Assembly (NCBI RefSeq): GCF_001500065.1
Contig: NZ_LQIN01000045.1
Location: 62,001-126,000, forward strand
Reading direction: 5' to 3'
Length of the DNA stretch: 64,000 nucleotides
Source of the DNA: Mycobacterium sp. IS-3022
Lineage (GTDB): Bacteria > Actinomycetota > Actinomycetes > Mycobacteriales > Mycobacteriaceae
The notes below the pieces were generated by a model. That model saw only the letters and a list, made by a program, of their open reading frames with translations. It was not told where the DNA came from and ran no database searches. Both the position numbers and the translations under genes were made by a program. Positions within the stretch are counted from its first letter, which is position 1, and each line of letters begins with the position of its first letter. This document shows, in pieces, positions 16,282-26,310 of this stretch.

Positions 16282-17427
16282 TCAGGCAATTGCCCGAGCG
16301 GACCGGACCGCCTGGTCGCACACCTCGCGCACCCCGGATTCGCGGCCCGGCGCGCTCTGGCAGCCGATCGCGATCCGGACCCGGCCGTCGACGAGCACGG
16401 TCCAAGCGACGTGATGGTCCGGACGGAGCTCCCGATAGGTGACAGCGCTGCGGCCGGCCGGGGACCCGGATGCGTCGAAGTCGACGAAGACGTCGCCCGC
16501 CTCGTCGGCCAGCGCGGCTCGCAACGATGTGGCAGTCTGCGCGAGATCGGTTCCCGGCGGGCCGACCGACTGGGTGAGGTGAAGCCTGACATCGTCGTCC
16601 GACGGTGAAACCACCTCGAGCCGAGCCGATCCCGGCCCGGACGTGATCCGCTGCACGGGCCATGCCACGGGCACCATCATCTCGACCCGGCCCTCCGCCA
16701 ACAGCGTTGTCGCTGCGACTGCAGGCTCTGCGGCGCCCCCGCGCAGAGTGAGCCCGCCGCAAACCGCCACCGCCGCCACGACGACGCTCGCCATCGCCGC
16801 TGTCCGACGCCGTCGGCTCCCGCCGGGGCCCGGGGCGACATCGATGGGTGCCGCCTGCCGCGTTGCGGCCCGACGCACCGCATCCTCGTCGGCCAGGCGA
16901 GCCGACACGCCGGAGCTACGAAGCCGTTTCAGAACTCCGTCGACCAATCGACCGGCATGCATGTTCGCGGGCGCGTCGATCAGCACCGGCCCGACCAGCC
17001 CGACCGCGGCGGTCACCTCCTCCGCTACGTCGCCGTCGTGATCAGCGATGACCACCGCACGCGCGCCCACCCTGGTGACAACGACCAATTCCGGGGCGAT
17101 CTCGACGACGGCCGCGCGAGTGTCGTTCTGCAGCACCGCAGTCCGCCCGAGCACCTCGACGGTCGTCGCGGCCCGCTCCGCGGCTGCCCGGACCCGCTCG
17201 ATTCGCGTGCTCGGCCACCATGTCGGACACACGAGGACGACAGCGTCGGCGCCGTCCACCGCCACACGCATCAGTTCGGCCCACAGTTCGGGCACCGACA
17301 CTGGCTGTTCGGCGAGCAGCGCAAAATCGTCGTCGATGGCTTCCAACGCCGCCGAAACCGCCTCCTGCTCAAGGCACGTTGGCCCACGCACCGTACTCGG
17401 GCCCACTTCGACAACCGGATGGCTCAC
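16282..17427 (-). CDS. Type VII secretion-associated membrane protein (Rv3446c family)
   Basis: 381 residues from a GTG that overlaps the eccC4 stop as GTGA. The N-terminal about 210 residues are soluble and may be actin/ATPase-like. A single membrane segment (AAMASVVVAAVAVCGGLTL, about 220-240) is followed by an extracytoplasmic domain of about 130 residues with two cysteines (IGCQS and EVCDQ). This layout matches the T7SS-associated Rv3446c family found only at ESX-4-type loci. Exact role unknown; possibly a stabilising part of the ESX-4 membrane complex. Confidence 0.85.
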   Translation of the reverse strand: MSHPVVEVGPSTVRGPTCLEQEAVSAALEAIDDDFALLAEQPVSVPELWAELMRVAVDGADAVVLVCPTWWPSTRIERVRAAAERAATTVEVLGRTAVLQNDTRAAVVEIAPELVVVTRVGARAVVIADHDGDVAEEVTAAVGLVGPVLIDAPANMHAGRLVDGVLKRLRSSGVSARLADEDAVRRAATRQAAPIDVAPGPGGSRRRRTAAMASVVVAAVAVCGGLTLRGGAAEPAVAATTLLAEGRVEMMVPVAWPVQRITSGPGSARLEVVSPSDDDVRLHLTQSVGPPGTDLAQTATSLRAALADEAGDVFVDFDASGSPAGRSAVTYRELRPDHHVAWTVLVDGRVRIAIGCQSAPGRESGVREVCDQAVRSARAIA

Positions 17428-20400
17428 GGCGGATCGGTCCAGCCGACCTGGATGAGCTGCTCCCCGTCGCCACGGGTGATCAGCGTGCCACGACCCGGTG
17501 GCTGCGCCGACGGCCGAACCGAGCCCAGCAGTACGCCGTCGTCGGGACTTGCACTCATCATCACGCCCATGCATCCGAGCTCGCGCATCCTGGCGAGCAC
17601 GGGATCGAACATCGCTCGCGCGGCGCCGCCCGATCGACGGGCGACGACGAGGTGTAGCCCGAGGTCTTCGGCATGCGGGAGAAGATCGGCCAGCGGAGTC
17701 AACGGATTGCCGGTCGATGCGGCCACCAGGTCGTAGTCGTCGATGACGAGGAAGACCTCGGGGCCTGACCACCACGACCTGTCCCGCAGTTGCCGCTGTG
17801 TCACGCTCTCGCCCGGCATGCGCGCCTCCAGCCGGCCGAGCAATTTGGGCAGCCTCGTGGCCAGCGCCGCCGGCGATGCGGCGTATCCGCAGAAGTGCTC
17901 GGATTCCACGACACCGAGCAGCGATCGCCTGAAATCGACGATCTCCAGCAATGCCCGGCTTGCGTCGCAGGTGCGGACGATCTCGTGGCACAGCAGCCGC
18001 AACAACGAGGTTTTACCGCAGCCGGCCTCTCCGAGCACGAGCAGATGAGACTGATCGGCGAAGTCGACTGTGAGCGGCCGCAATTCGCGCTCTTCGATCC
18101 CGATCAGCAAGGTACCCGCGTGCTGTGCGGCCGGAGCCGACTCGATCAGCTGAGAATGCGTCACGAGCGTCGGCAGGAGCTCGATGCGCGGCGCGCACTG
18201 CCCCGCCCATCGCTGTAGATGCCGGTCGACGGTCGCGGTGATCGCGTCGCGCAAACCGGCCACACCGCACACGCCGTCCCAGCGAGGTAGCGCAATGACC
18301 ATCTCCCGCCCGTCGGCGGTGATGCCGCGCCCCGGCGGTGAGTTGGTCAGCGCGCGGGCCCGCCGGCGATCCATCTCCGACTCAGTCGGGTCCCCGAGCC
18401 GCAGTTCGATGCGGGTCCCGATCTGGTCTTTGAGCGCCGGGCGAAGTTCGGCCCACCGCGACGCGGTGACGATCAGGTGTACGCCGAACGCGAGTCCCTG
18501 TGCGGCGATGGCGGTGATCTCCGCCTCCAGATACTCGAACTGCTGGCGCAGCTGAGCCCACCCGTCGACAACGAGGAACACGTCGCCGTAGGGGTCGTCG
18601 GCCGCAGCGGGGTCGCCCGCGGTACGCCGTGCGTGGTAGTCGGTCATCGAATCGACTCCCATCCGGCGAAACCGGTCCTCCCGCGACCGGATCAGCGATT
18701 CGACCACAGCCACCGTGCGGCGACACAGGTCCGTATCGGCTCGACCCGACACTGATCCCACGTGCGGAAGCTTCCCGAGCCCCATCAGTGCACCGCCGCC
18801 GAAATCCAGGCAGTAGAAACCGATCTCGGTGGGATCGTGCGCCTCCGCGAGAGCCAGCATCAGCGTCCGCACGGCCGTCGACTTGCCCGACTGGGACGCA
18901 CCGACCACCGCGACGTTGCCCGCCGCCTCGCCCAACTGCGCGACCAGCACATCGTGACGCTGGTGAAAAGGGCTGTCCACCAGTCCGATCGGCACACTGA
19001 GCCGGCACCGCGAATCGGGATGCACGATCTGGTCCAGCGTCGGCGACGCCGCCAGCGGCGGCAACCACACCGGGTGTGCGCCCGGCCCCCGCCCGCCGAC
19101 TCGGTCCAACACCGCGTCCAACAGCGTCGGCACCGGGAGACGGTGCTCGGGCTGGGCATCGCGCTCGGTGACCGGTCTGACGGGTGCCGCTGTGAACAGC
19201 ATCGGCCCGGGTGCTCCGGCCCGGCGTTCGCGCTGCCGTTGTGGGCACGGACCGGAGACGAAAGCGGTCTGGAACCGGATCAGCTCACCGGCAGCGGTTT
19301 TCAAGTAGGCCGCACCAGGTGTGCCGGGCAGGGAATGGGCGTCCGCGACGCCGAGCACGGCACGTGACTCGCTGGCGGAGAAGGTCTTGAGGCAGATCCG
19401 GTACGACAGATGCGTGTCCAGGCCACGCAGCCTGCCCTCGTCGAGCCGCTGACTCGCCAACAGCAGATGGATGCCCAGCGATCGGCCCAGCCTGCCGATC
19501 GCCCCGAACAGCTCGGCGAACTCGGGATGGTGGCTGAGCAGTTCGGAGAACTCGTCGACGACGATGAACAGCGCGGGCAACGGCGGCAGCGGGGCGCCGC
19601 AGGCCCGAGCGCGCGAGTACTCCGTCACGTTGACGAAATTGCCTGCCGTGCGCAGCAGCTCCTGTCTGCGATGGACCTCGCCGGCGAGCGCATCGTTCAT
19701 CCGGGCGACCAGATGAGCCTCGTCGGCGAGGTTCGTGATCACCGCAGCCACATGCCGTGCCCGCTCCAGCCCGAGAAACGTCGCGCCGCCCTTGAAATCG
19801 ACCAGCACGAGGTTGAGGGCGCCCGGCGAGTGGCTGGTGATCATGCCGAGCACCAAGGTGCGCAACAGCTCCGACTTCCCCGAACCGGTGGCGCCGACAC
19901 ACAACCCATGCGGGCCGATGCCGTTACGCGCGGCCTCGTTGATGTCGATCAGCACCGGCGCACCCTCGGTCGTGACGCCGATCGGCACCGGGCGGATCTC
20001 ATCGGTTCGCAGCCAGTGCTTTTCGGTGCTGATCTGGCTGGGCACGGCGACGTCGAACAGGTCGAGCCAGCCACGTGCCAGAGAGGCACGGTACGCACCA
20101 TTGGCGGGGGCCGCCTCGCGTCGGGTAGCCGCCAGCCGCCGGGCGCACATGAGCGCCTGCGCCGGTGTCAACGAGTCCGGCCGGCAGATCACCTCATGCC
20201 CATCGGCGGAATTCAGGCTCAGCCGGTCGGAATCGACGATCACAGGCAACGCGGTCGACCGCGCCTCGGCCGAGGTGGCTCCGATTGCGATGACGGTGAC
20301 GTTGCGGGTCGGGCTCAGCCGTTCGGCGTCCGTTGCCGATGCGCCGTCGGCGATCACCACGAGGTGCCGGTCCGCTGGATCCACGTCGGTGTCCTGGTGG

Positions 20401-21167
20401 TGTGGCAGCCATTTGAGCCAATCCCATTCGTCACGCGTCGACGGGGCGGTGACTGCGGCGATCGCCACCAGGTGAGCGCCGTGAAGCGCGGCCAGCTGAC
20501 ACACCATCGCCCGCACCAGTGCTCGCGCACACTGTTCGTCGCCGCCGACCGCGATGACGGCGTGTCGCCGCAGTGCCAGTGCGATCGGCACCTGCTCGAC
20601 GACCGAACGCCTTCGAATCAGCGAGCGCACGGCGGTGACCGTCACGGGATCCCGGTCGTCGACGGCACCGAGGTCGGGCTCCAGCAGAGGCGCCGACAGT
20701 TCCTGGTCACCGATACCCAGGCGGACACAGCAGAAGTCGTCATCGTCCGGTCTGCGCTCGGCAATCCGGTCGTGTGCCAACGTCCACAACGAATCGGGGG
20801 CGGGATGGCGCCGGTGTTGTGACCGGTGCTGGTCGATCGCGGTCGTCACGATGTCGTCGTCGAGACAGTCGAGGTAGTGCAGGTAACTTCGCCGATTTCC
20901 GTCGATCTCGGTGGACCGGCCGACGCCGCCGCGGGCACCGTAGGCCACCGTCCCGAGCACCGACATGATCATCATCACCGGAAAGAACATGAACATGGGG
21001 CTGCGGCTCGTCCCGGTCCCCGAGGTGAAGTAGACGGCCATCATGCCGATCGCCGCGACCAGCATGGCCACCGGCAACAGGCGCGCGACGGGATTGCTCG
21101 GCACCTCTTTCGGAAGCGCCGGGGGCGGTTTCACCACGACGCCGCGCGGCTCACGGTAAGGCTCCAT
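17424..21167 (-). CDS. eccC4: ESX-4 FtsK/SpoIIIE-type ATPase EccC4
   Basis: 1247 residues, the motor and substrate-recognition ATPase of ESX-4. Two N-terminal membrane helices (about 31-47 and 57-76) precede a DUF-type stalk and three FtsK/SpoIIIE ATPase domains. Walker A motifs are GATGSGKS (425-432), GASQSGKS (756-763) and GEAGCGKT (1046-1053). Walker B-like strands are LFIVVDEF (about 533-540), VFLVVDGW (about 863-870, acidic residue missing) and VFLVIDDYD (about 1138-1146). A weaker second ATPase site fits EccC proteins, where the later domains bind substrate. The ATG at 21167 begins MEPYREPRGVVVKPPP. Divergent from eccD4 across 119 bases. Confidence 0.96.
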   Translation of the reverse strand: MEPYREPRGVVVKPPPALPKEVPSNPVARLLPVAMLVAAIGMMAVYFTSGTGTSRSPMFMFFPVMMIMSVLGTVAYGARGGVGRSTEIDGNRRSYLHYLDCLDDDIVTTAIDQHRSQHRRHPAPDSLWTLAHDRIAERRPDDDDFCCVRLGIGDQELSAPLLEPDLGAVDDRDPVTVTAVRSLIRRRSVVEQVPIALALRRHAVIAVGGDEQCARALVRAMVCQLAALHGAHLVAIAAVTAPSTRDEWDWLKWLPHHQDTDVDPADRHLVVIADGASATDAERLSPTRNVTVIAIGATSAEARSTALPVIVDSDRLSLNSADGHEVICRPDSLTPAQALMCARRLAATRREAAPANGAYRASLARGWLDLFDVAVPSQISTEKHWLRTDEIRPVPIGVTTEGAPVLIDINEAARNGIGPHGLCVGATGSGKSELLRTLVLGMITSHSPGALNLVLVDFKGGATFLGLERARHVAAVITNLADEAHLVARMNDALAGEVHRRQELLRTAGNFVNVTEYSRARACGAPLPPLPALFIVVDEFSELLSHHPEFAELFGAIGRLGRSLGIHLLLASQRLDEGRLRGLDTHLSYRICLKTFSASESRAVLGVADAHSLPGTPGAAYLKTAAGELIRFQTAFVSGPCPQRQRERRAGAPGPMLFTAAPVRPVTERDAQPEHRLPVPTLLDAVLDRVGGRGPGAHPVWLPPLAASPTLDQIVHPDSRCRLSVPIGLVDSPFHQRHDVLVAQLGEAAGNVAVVGASQSGKSTAVRTLMLALAEAHDPTEIGFYCLDFGGGALMGLGKLPHVGSVSGRADTDLCRRTVAVVESLIRSREDRFRRMGVDSMTDYHARRTAGDPAAADDPYGDVFLVVDGWAQLRQQFEYLEAEITAIAAQGLAFGVHLIVTASRWAELRPALKDQIGTRIELRLGDPTESEMDRRRARALTNSPPGRGITADGREMVIALPRWDGVCGVAGLRDAITATVDRHLQRWAGQCAPRIELLPTLVTHSQLIESAPAAQHAGTLLIGIEERELRPLTVDFADQSHLLVLGEAGCGKTSLLRLLCHEIVRTCDASRALLEIVDFRRSLLGVVESEHFCGYAASPAALATRLPKLLGRLEARMPGESVTQRQLRDRSWWSGPEVFLVIDDYDLVAASTGNPLTPLADLLPHAEDLGLHLVVARRSGGAARAMFDPVLARMRELGCMGVMMSASPDDGVLLGSVRPSAQPPGRGTLITRGDGEQLIQVGWTDPP

Positions 21168-21286
21168 CGATGAGGTGGACGCGGCGGGTGTCGGTTCGGT
21201 TCCATCCCCGACGAAGAAATCTGGTGCGCGTGTGACCTCGTCGGCTGCGTTACGGTGAGCGCACCGGCGTCATTCGGGGGGATGCG

Positions 21287-22633
21287 ATGCCTGATTCACT
21301 GTGCCGAATCGCGGTTCACGTCGGCGACGGAAGCGCCATGGAGACAATCGATCTCGCGTTGCCGAGCGGTGCCGTTCTGGGCGATATGCTGCCGTCGATC
21401 GTCGAGCTGGTCCATCCGGATCACCAGCGCGCCTGGACCGGGCGGCGCTGGCGGCTCCGCCGGATCGGTGGACCGCCGCTCGACGAGTCGCTGACACTGC
21501 AGGACAACCAGGTCCGCGACGGTGAGCTGTTGTGGCTCACGACTGACGACGTTCCGGCGCCCGTCTACCTCGACCGCGACTCGAGTCGTATGGTCGCCAG
21601 GCTCGGGCCCGCCCGCGCAACCGTGCCCGCGCAGTTGTGTGTCGGCGGCACCCTCACCGCCGCTTGTATCGGGGCCGCCGCGATCATCTGGTCGGCGCGC
21701 TTCACCGGGGGTGCGGGACCGCTCGTCACCGCCGCCGTCTTGACTGCCGCGGCGGTCGGGGCAGCGCAATTGGCTCGACGCGCACATCCCGAGACGTCGC
21801 TTTTCCTCGATCTCAGCGCAATTGCGGTGATACTGGCCGCGGTCACTGGCGTCGTGACCGTGCCCGCCGGCCCGCCTGCCGCGCATGTGCTGCTGGCGTC
21901 CGCCGCCGCACTGTCGGTGGCGGTGCTGCAACTGCGGTTCGCCATCTGCGGCCATACCACGTTGACGGTCTGCGCCACCACCGCGCTGCTGTGCACCGCG
22001 GCCTCGGCGACCGCAATCGCGTGCAATCTGGACGCCGCCGCCTCAGGCGCATTGCTCGCGACGCTGGCGCTCGCGGCGCTGAGTTCGGCTCCGCGGTTGG
22101 CGATCCTGGTCACCCGCATCGGTCCCGCGCCGCCGGACGACGACAACGATCCTCCGGCCACCGTTGCGCACAGCCGTGCGATGCTCGCCCATGACACGTT
22201 GACCGGCATCGTGATCGGCGCATCGCTGGCCGCGGCGACCGGTACCGCGCTCGTCGGCTGTGCCGCCGCTGAGCGTCGTTTCCCGGTCACCGCAACGGTG
22301 TTCGCCATTGTCGTCGGCGTGACGCTACTGCTGCGCACCCGTACCCACGTCGGAGTCGGTCGGCGCTGCGCATTGGCGGTCTGCGGGTTCACCGGCGTGG
22401 CAACCGGTTTCGCGCTCATGGCGATCACGGCACCGCAGCGCGCACACTGGGTCGGCGCGTTGGCCGTCGTCGCGGGCGCGGGCGCCCTGCTGCCCCTTGC
22501 CGGTATCACGCCGAGCCTTGCCGCGCGCCGCGCCGCCGAAGTTGTCGACTATGTGGCGTTGGCGGCGGTGATACCGCTGGCCTGCTGGATCGCCGGTGTC
22601 TTCGACCTCGTCCGCCATCTGGCGCTGACATGA
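21287..22633 (+). CDS. eccD4: ESX-4 integral membrane channel protein EccD4
   Basis: 448 residues. The first about 90 form a ubiquitin-like cytosolic domain (CRIAVHVGDGSAMETIDLALP...), followed by about 11 predicted membrane helices rich in Ala, Val and Thr, as in the EccD family. Located in the inner membrane as the main pore-forming part. The ATG at 21287 has GGGGGA upstream. Its stop overlaps the mycP4 start as ATGA, so the two are coupled. Confidence 0.94.
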   Translation: MPDSLCRIAVHVGDGSAMETIDLALPSGAVLGDMLPSIVELVHPDHQRAWTGRRWRLRRIGGPPLDESLTLQDNQVRDGELLWLTTDDVPAPVYLDRDSSRMVARLGPARATVPAQLCVGGTLTAACIGAAAIIWSARFTGGAGPLVTAAVLTAAAVGAAQLARRAHPETSLFLDLSAIAVILAAVTGVVTVPAGPPAAHVLLASAAALSVAVLQLRFAICGHTTLTVCATTALLCTAASATAIACNLDAAASGALLATLALAALSSAPRLAILVTRIGPAPPDDDNDPPATVAHSRAMLAHDTLTGIVIGASLAAATGTALVGCAAAERRFPVTATVFAIVVGVTLLLRTRTHVGVGRRCALAVCGFTGVATGFALMAITAPQRAHWVGALAVVAGAGALLPLAGITPSLAARRAAEVVDYVALAAVIPLACWIAGVFDLVRHLALT

Positions 22634-23994
22634 AGTGCACCGTCAAGCGGGTACTCCGCATCGTCCTCACCGCGGTGTTCGCCTGCGTGCCCTGGGTCGG
22701 CACCTTCGAGGCGGCCGCGATAACGCCGCCGGCAGTTGATGATTCGCTGCTCCCGAACCGGGGGTCTCCCGTACCGCCGCGGCGCACCGAGCAGACGGAA
22801 CAATGCGTGACCTCCAACGGCGTTTCCGTCGAGAACGACGTCGGTGATCAACTCGACGACCTGGATATGCAGCCAGTGTGGCGACTGTCCCGCGGGGCGG
22901 GTCAGACCGTCGCGGTGATCGACACCGGGGTGTCCCGCCACCGCCTGCTGCCTCATCTCGTTGCCGGCGGCGATTACGTGTCAAGTGGCGACGGCACCGA
23001 CGACTGCGACGGTCACGGCACGATCGTGGCGGGAATCGTCGGCGCCGCCCCGGATCCGGACACGGCGAACCGGTTCAGCGGTATCGCACCGGACGCCACG
23101 GTCATCGGTATCCGCCAGTCCAGCAACAAGTTCACGGCCGCCGACGACCCCGCCGGATCCGGTTTCGGCGACGTCGACACCCTCGCCGGAGCGGTTCGCA
23201 CTGCGGCGGACATGGGTGCGACCGTCATCAACATCTCCACCGTCGCGTGTGTGGCGGCTGACGCGAAACTCGACGACCGGGCGCTCGGCGCCGCACTGGC
23301 GTATGCGGTCGAGGTGAAGAACGTCGTGGTGGTGGCCGCCGCCGGCAACGTCGGTGCGCCCGGACAGTGCCCGCACCAGAATCCCATCCGGCCCGGCCCG
23401 CCCGACTGGAACGACGTCAAAGCGCTGGTCAGTCCCGCGTGGTACGACGACTACGTCCTCACGGTCGGATCGATCGGGCCGAACGGACGGCCCTCCGACT
23501 TCAGCCTCGCGGGACCCTGGGTCGACGTCGCCGCCCCGGGCGAGCAGGTGGTGTCGCTTGACCGCGATGGCGAGGGCCTGATCGCAACCTTGCCGACGGC
23601 CACCGGCGAGAAGCCGCTCGCCGGAACCAGTTACGCCGCACCCGTGGTCGCGGGCGTGGTCGCGATTCTGCGATCGCTTTCGCCGGAGTTGACCGCCCGG
23701 CAGGTGATGCACCGCATCGAGGAAACGGCACGCCGTCCCGCCGCCGGGTGGGATCCCGTCGTCGGCCACGGGGCCGTCGACGTGCTGGGCGCGGTGACGG
23801 GCGGGTCCCCGCCCGCCGCAGATCCGGACCGAGCGACCGTCGTGTCGGTTCCGGCGCCCGCGGTGCACGACGGTCGGTCCACCGACATCGCGGTCCGCGG
23901 CGCAGCGATCTGCCTGGGAATCGTCGTTGCCGTCATCGCAACGACGTTGTCGAGTCGGCGGTTACGGAGCTTTCAGGCCGTCGCGCGCGACTGA
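22630..23994 (+). CDS. mycP4: ESX-4 mycosin (subtilisin-like protease) MycP4
   Basis: 454 residues. The signal sequence (about 1-29) is followed by a subtilase domain with triad D98 (VAVIDTG), H129 (DGHGTIVAGIVG) and S334 (AGTSYAAPVVAG), oxyanion N240 (AAAGN), and a C-terminal membrane helix (about 424-441) with a basic stop-transfer segment. The protease domain should face the periplasm and hold the ESX-4 complex together, as mycosins do. It overlaps eccD4 by four bases and runs 33 bases into the convergent eccB4 gene. Confidence 0.95.
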   Translation: MKCTVKRVLRIVLTAVFACVPWVGTFEAAAITPPAVDDSLLPNRGSPVPPRRTEQTEQCVTSNGVSVENDVGDQLDDLDMQPVWRLSRGAGQTVAVIDTGVSRHRLLPHLVAGGDYVSSGDGTDDCDGHGTIVAGIVGAAPDPDTANRFSGIAPDATVIGIRQSSNKFTAADDPAGSGFGDVDTLAGAVRTAADMGATVINISTVACVAADAKLDDRALGAALAYAVEVKNVVVVAAAGNVGAPGQCPHQNPIRPGPPDWNDVKALVSPAWYDDYVLTVGSIGPNGRPSDFSLAGPWVDVAAPGEQVVSLDRDGEGLIATLPTATGEKPLAGTSYAAPVVAGVVAILRSLSPELTARQVMHRIEETARRPAAGWDPVVGHGAVDVLGAVTGGSPPAADPDRATVVSVPAPAVHDGRSTDIAVRGAAICLGIVVAVIATTLSSRRLRSFQAVARD

Positions 23995-25356
23995 GGCGGC
24001 CGCGACACTGAGCTCCGGTCCTCGTGGCAGTCGTGCCAGCAGCGCCCACGGTGCCGGCACCGGCTCGCCGGTCAGGCCGAGCCGCTCGGCCGTTTCCCCG
24101 TCGCGGATACCGAACACCACACCGGCGTCGCTGACCAGGTAGAGCGTTCCGTTCCGCGCCCCGTCGCCGGTCACGCCGACCGCGCGCACGTACGCGCTGC
24201 GTCCCCCGCCCATCGAGAAACCGTCGATGCCGGCGCCCGCGGCGTCGGCCTGCGCCAGCTGTACCGGAGGTGCGGTGCCTCCCAAGGGAAGTGAGCCGGC
24301 GGTGACGGTCGCGGTGGCGACGGACTTCGAGCCGGCCGACCACCGCCACTGCCCGCACAGCACCGGATCATCCGTGGTACCGACGCGTTCGGGAAACTCA
24401 CCGATCGGCAGGTCGTCGACTACCGGCACAGCGCCGATGGCACCCGGTTCGACGGTGACGATTTCGTGCCCTTCCTGCGCTTGACTGAATCTGATGAGAT
24501 CAGCCGCCACCACGCCTATTCGCTGCACTCCCCGCGTGAGCACCACATAGAGCTCCTCCGAATCGGCGCGTGATACCCGCACCACGGTGCCCACCCGCAA
24601 ACCGTGCAGGGGTGCGGGCCCGACCGAACCGGCGTTGCGGATGTGTGGTGCGGCGATCTGGGGGACCTCGGGCATGGCGTCCAGAAGCGCGCGTGAAACG
24701 GGCCGGGGCGCAATCCCGTCGAGCTCGAGCGCGCGGATCACGGCGGGGTTTCGCAAGTCCACTTTCGCGCGCCGCCCGTCGAACAGCAGATAGGTGGCCG
24801 CAGCGCCCTCGCCCGCGGCACTGACGAGCACGTTGCGTCGCGCGGTGGGCGGCTCTGCGACCGGTCCGGCCAGCACCGTGGTCGTCGAGGATCCGTCGTC
24901 GCAGACGAGCCAACCGGATTCGTCGCCAGTCAGCGGCGCGGCGATCGTGTCGGGGGCACCCGGGATGCCGAGCATGGCGCCGCGGGGTGTGGTGTCGACG
25001 GCTGATGCGCTGACGAGCCGGGGCTTGTCCGACGAACCGGTGATCAACCGGGCCGATGCCAGATTCAGCACCGGGTGCAGCGTGGGGCCGACCCGCACGT
25101 ACAAGGCGCCGGTGTCGCGCACCATGACGATCGGGACGTCACCGAGCGCTGCTCGTGGCGCAAGGAACGCCAGAACGGCGCAGGCCCCGATCGCGATGAC
25201 CGCCAGCACGCCGCCGACGAGCAGGGAAAGCGCCTGCGCGCGCATCGGATCGTCGACCATCCGGACATCGCCGCGCACGAGGGCGTGTTCCATGCGCCGC
25301 AGCAGAAACCGATGTCCGCTGATCTGCAGTTTTGTGGTCGACCGCCCTGTCATCAC
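23962..25356 (-). CDS. eccB4: ESX-4 membrane-complex protein EccB4
   Basis: 464 residues with one N-terminal membrane helix (LLVGGVLAVIAIGACAVLAFL, about 45-65), then a large periplasmic domain with repeated strands and a cysteine pair. The N-terminal LQISGHRFLLRRMEHALVRGD is the EccB signature. GTG at 25356 and ATG at 25353 are both possible starts; GGGGGAG lies directly before them. The 3' end overlaps mycP4 by 33 bases on the opposite strand. Together with eccC4, eccD4 and mycP4 it completes the ESX-4 core, which has no eccE. Confidence 0.94.
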   Translation of the reverse strand: MMTGRSTTKLQISGHRFLLRRMEHALVRGDVRMVDDPMRAQALSLLVGGVLAVIAIGACAVLAFLAPRAALGDVPIVMVRDTGALYVRVGPTLHPVLNLASARLITGSSDKPRLVSASAVDTTPRGAMLGIPGAPDTIAAPLTGDESGWLVCDDGSSTTTVLAGPVAEPPTARRNVLVSAAGEGAAATYLLFDGRRAKVDLRNPAVIRALELDGIAPRPVSRALLDAMPEVPQIAAPHIRNAGSVGPAPLHGLRVGTVVRVSRADSEELYVVLTRGVQRIGVVAADLIRFSQAQEGHEIVTVEPGAIGAVPVVDDLPIGEFPERVGTTDDPVLCGQWRWSAGSKSVATATVTAGSLPLGGTAPPVQLAQADAAGAGIDGFSMGGGRSAYVRAVGVTGDGARNGTLYLVSDAGVVFGIRDGETAERLGLTGEPVPAPWALLARLPRGPELSVAAASVARDGLKAP

Positions 25357-25502
25357 TCCCCCGGGGGTCAGCCTAAGCCCGCCGGGACACCCCGCCGGTC
25401 ACCGTTTCACCCGCCTCCGCGGGAGGAGCAGCGGTCGGTTGAGCTTCCTCGTTGCGGGGGAACTGTTGGCCGACGGCCCCGTCGGTATGTGAGTATGTCC
25501 GC

Positions 25503-26246
25503 GTGACTTTGCTGCGTGAGACGGCCCGACTGGTGGCCGCCGTGGCCGCCGTCGTCGCGCTCGTCGGCGGCGTGGCCCCGCTGTCGGCGGCCCAACCGGG
25601 TCCCCCACCGGGACCGGTCGGCCCCGGATACGGCTCCGGCGCCGCGCCCGGGGCGGCGACGCCCGGATACGGCTCCTCGGATTCTTCGTGCGCCGACATC
25701 GAGGTGATCTTCGCCCGCGGCACCGACGACACGCCTGGGCTCGGGACACCCGGCACGGCGTTCGTCAGCGCGCTGCGGAGCCTGACCAGCGGCCGCAGCC
25801 TCAGCACGTACGCGGTCAACTATCCCGCCTCGTACGATTTCCTGGCCGCCGCCGACGGCGCGACCGACGCCACGAACCGCATCGCGATGATGTCGCAGCA
25901 GTGCCCGTCGACCCGCCTGGTGCTCGGCGGGTACTCGCAGGGGGCCGCGGTCATCGACATGCTGGCCGGCGTGCCGCCGCTCGGCAACAAGATCGGCTCG
26001 GTCGGTTCAGCTCCTCCGCTACCCAGGAGCCTCCTGCCCAACATCGCCGCCGTCGCGGTGTTCGGAAACCCGGCGACGAAGTTCAGCAACCCGATCACCA
26101 GTTCCGTGTTTGCGGGCAGGGCGATCGATCTCTGCAAGGACGGCGATCCCATCTGCTCACGCGGCCGCAACCCGTTCGCGCACAACGACTACGTGAGCTC
26201 CGGAATGGTTCAGCAGGCGGCGAATTTCGTCGCCGGTCTCGTCTGA
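25503..26246 (+). CDS. Cutinase-like serine esterase (CULP), first copy
   Basis: 247 residues from GTG 25503, with a signal peptide (cut near ...GGVAPLSAA, residue 30) and a Gly/Pro linker (31-58). The cutinase fold has S145 in GGYSQGAAV, D215 in KDGDPIC and H227 in FAHND, with the conserved disulfide cysteines. Secreted esterase or lipase. Its position after ESX-4 matches M. tuberculosis Rv3451 (Cut3). An in-frame ATG-less upstream extension from 25452 was not used because the signal peptide begins right after this GTG. Confidence 0.9.
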   Translation: MTLLRETARLVAAVAAVVALVGGVAPLSAAQPGPPPGPVGPGYGSGAAPGAATPGYGSSDSSCADIEVIFARGTDDTPGLGTPGTAFVSALRSLTSGRSLSTYAVNYPASYDFLAAADGATDATNRIAMMSQQCPSTRLVLGGYSQGAAVIDMLAGVPPLGNKIGSVGSAPPLPRSLLPNIAAVAVFGNPATKFSNPITSSVFAGRAIDLCKDGDPICSRGRNPFAHNDYVSSGMVQQAANFVAGLV

Positions 26247-26297
26247 CCGCACCGACGACGCAGCAAATCTATCTACCTGCGCGTCGATTAGTTCCGT

Positions 26298-26303
26298 TAA
26301 GAT
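26298..26303 (+). promoter_or_regulatory. Likely -10 (TAAGAT) of a leaderless cutinase transcript
   Basis: TAAGAT fits TANNNT and ends 7 bases before the GTG at 26311, so the RNA would begin at the start codon. Confidence 0.5.
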
Positions 26304-26310
26304 CGGCGGG

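Noticed and set aside
17816-21173. Plus-strand ORFs within eccC4
   Set aside because: Antisense to three intact FtsK/SpoIIIE domains; no domain in the plus-strand frames.
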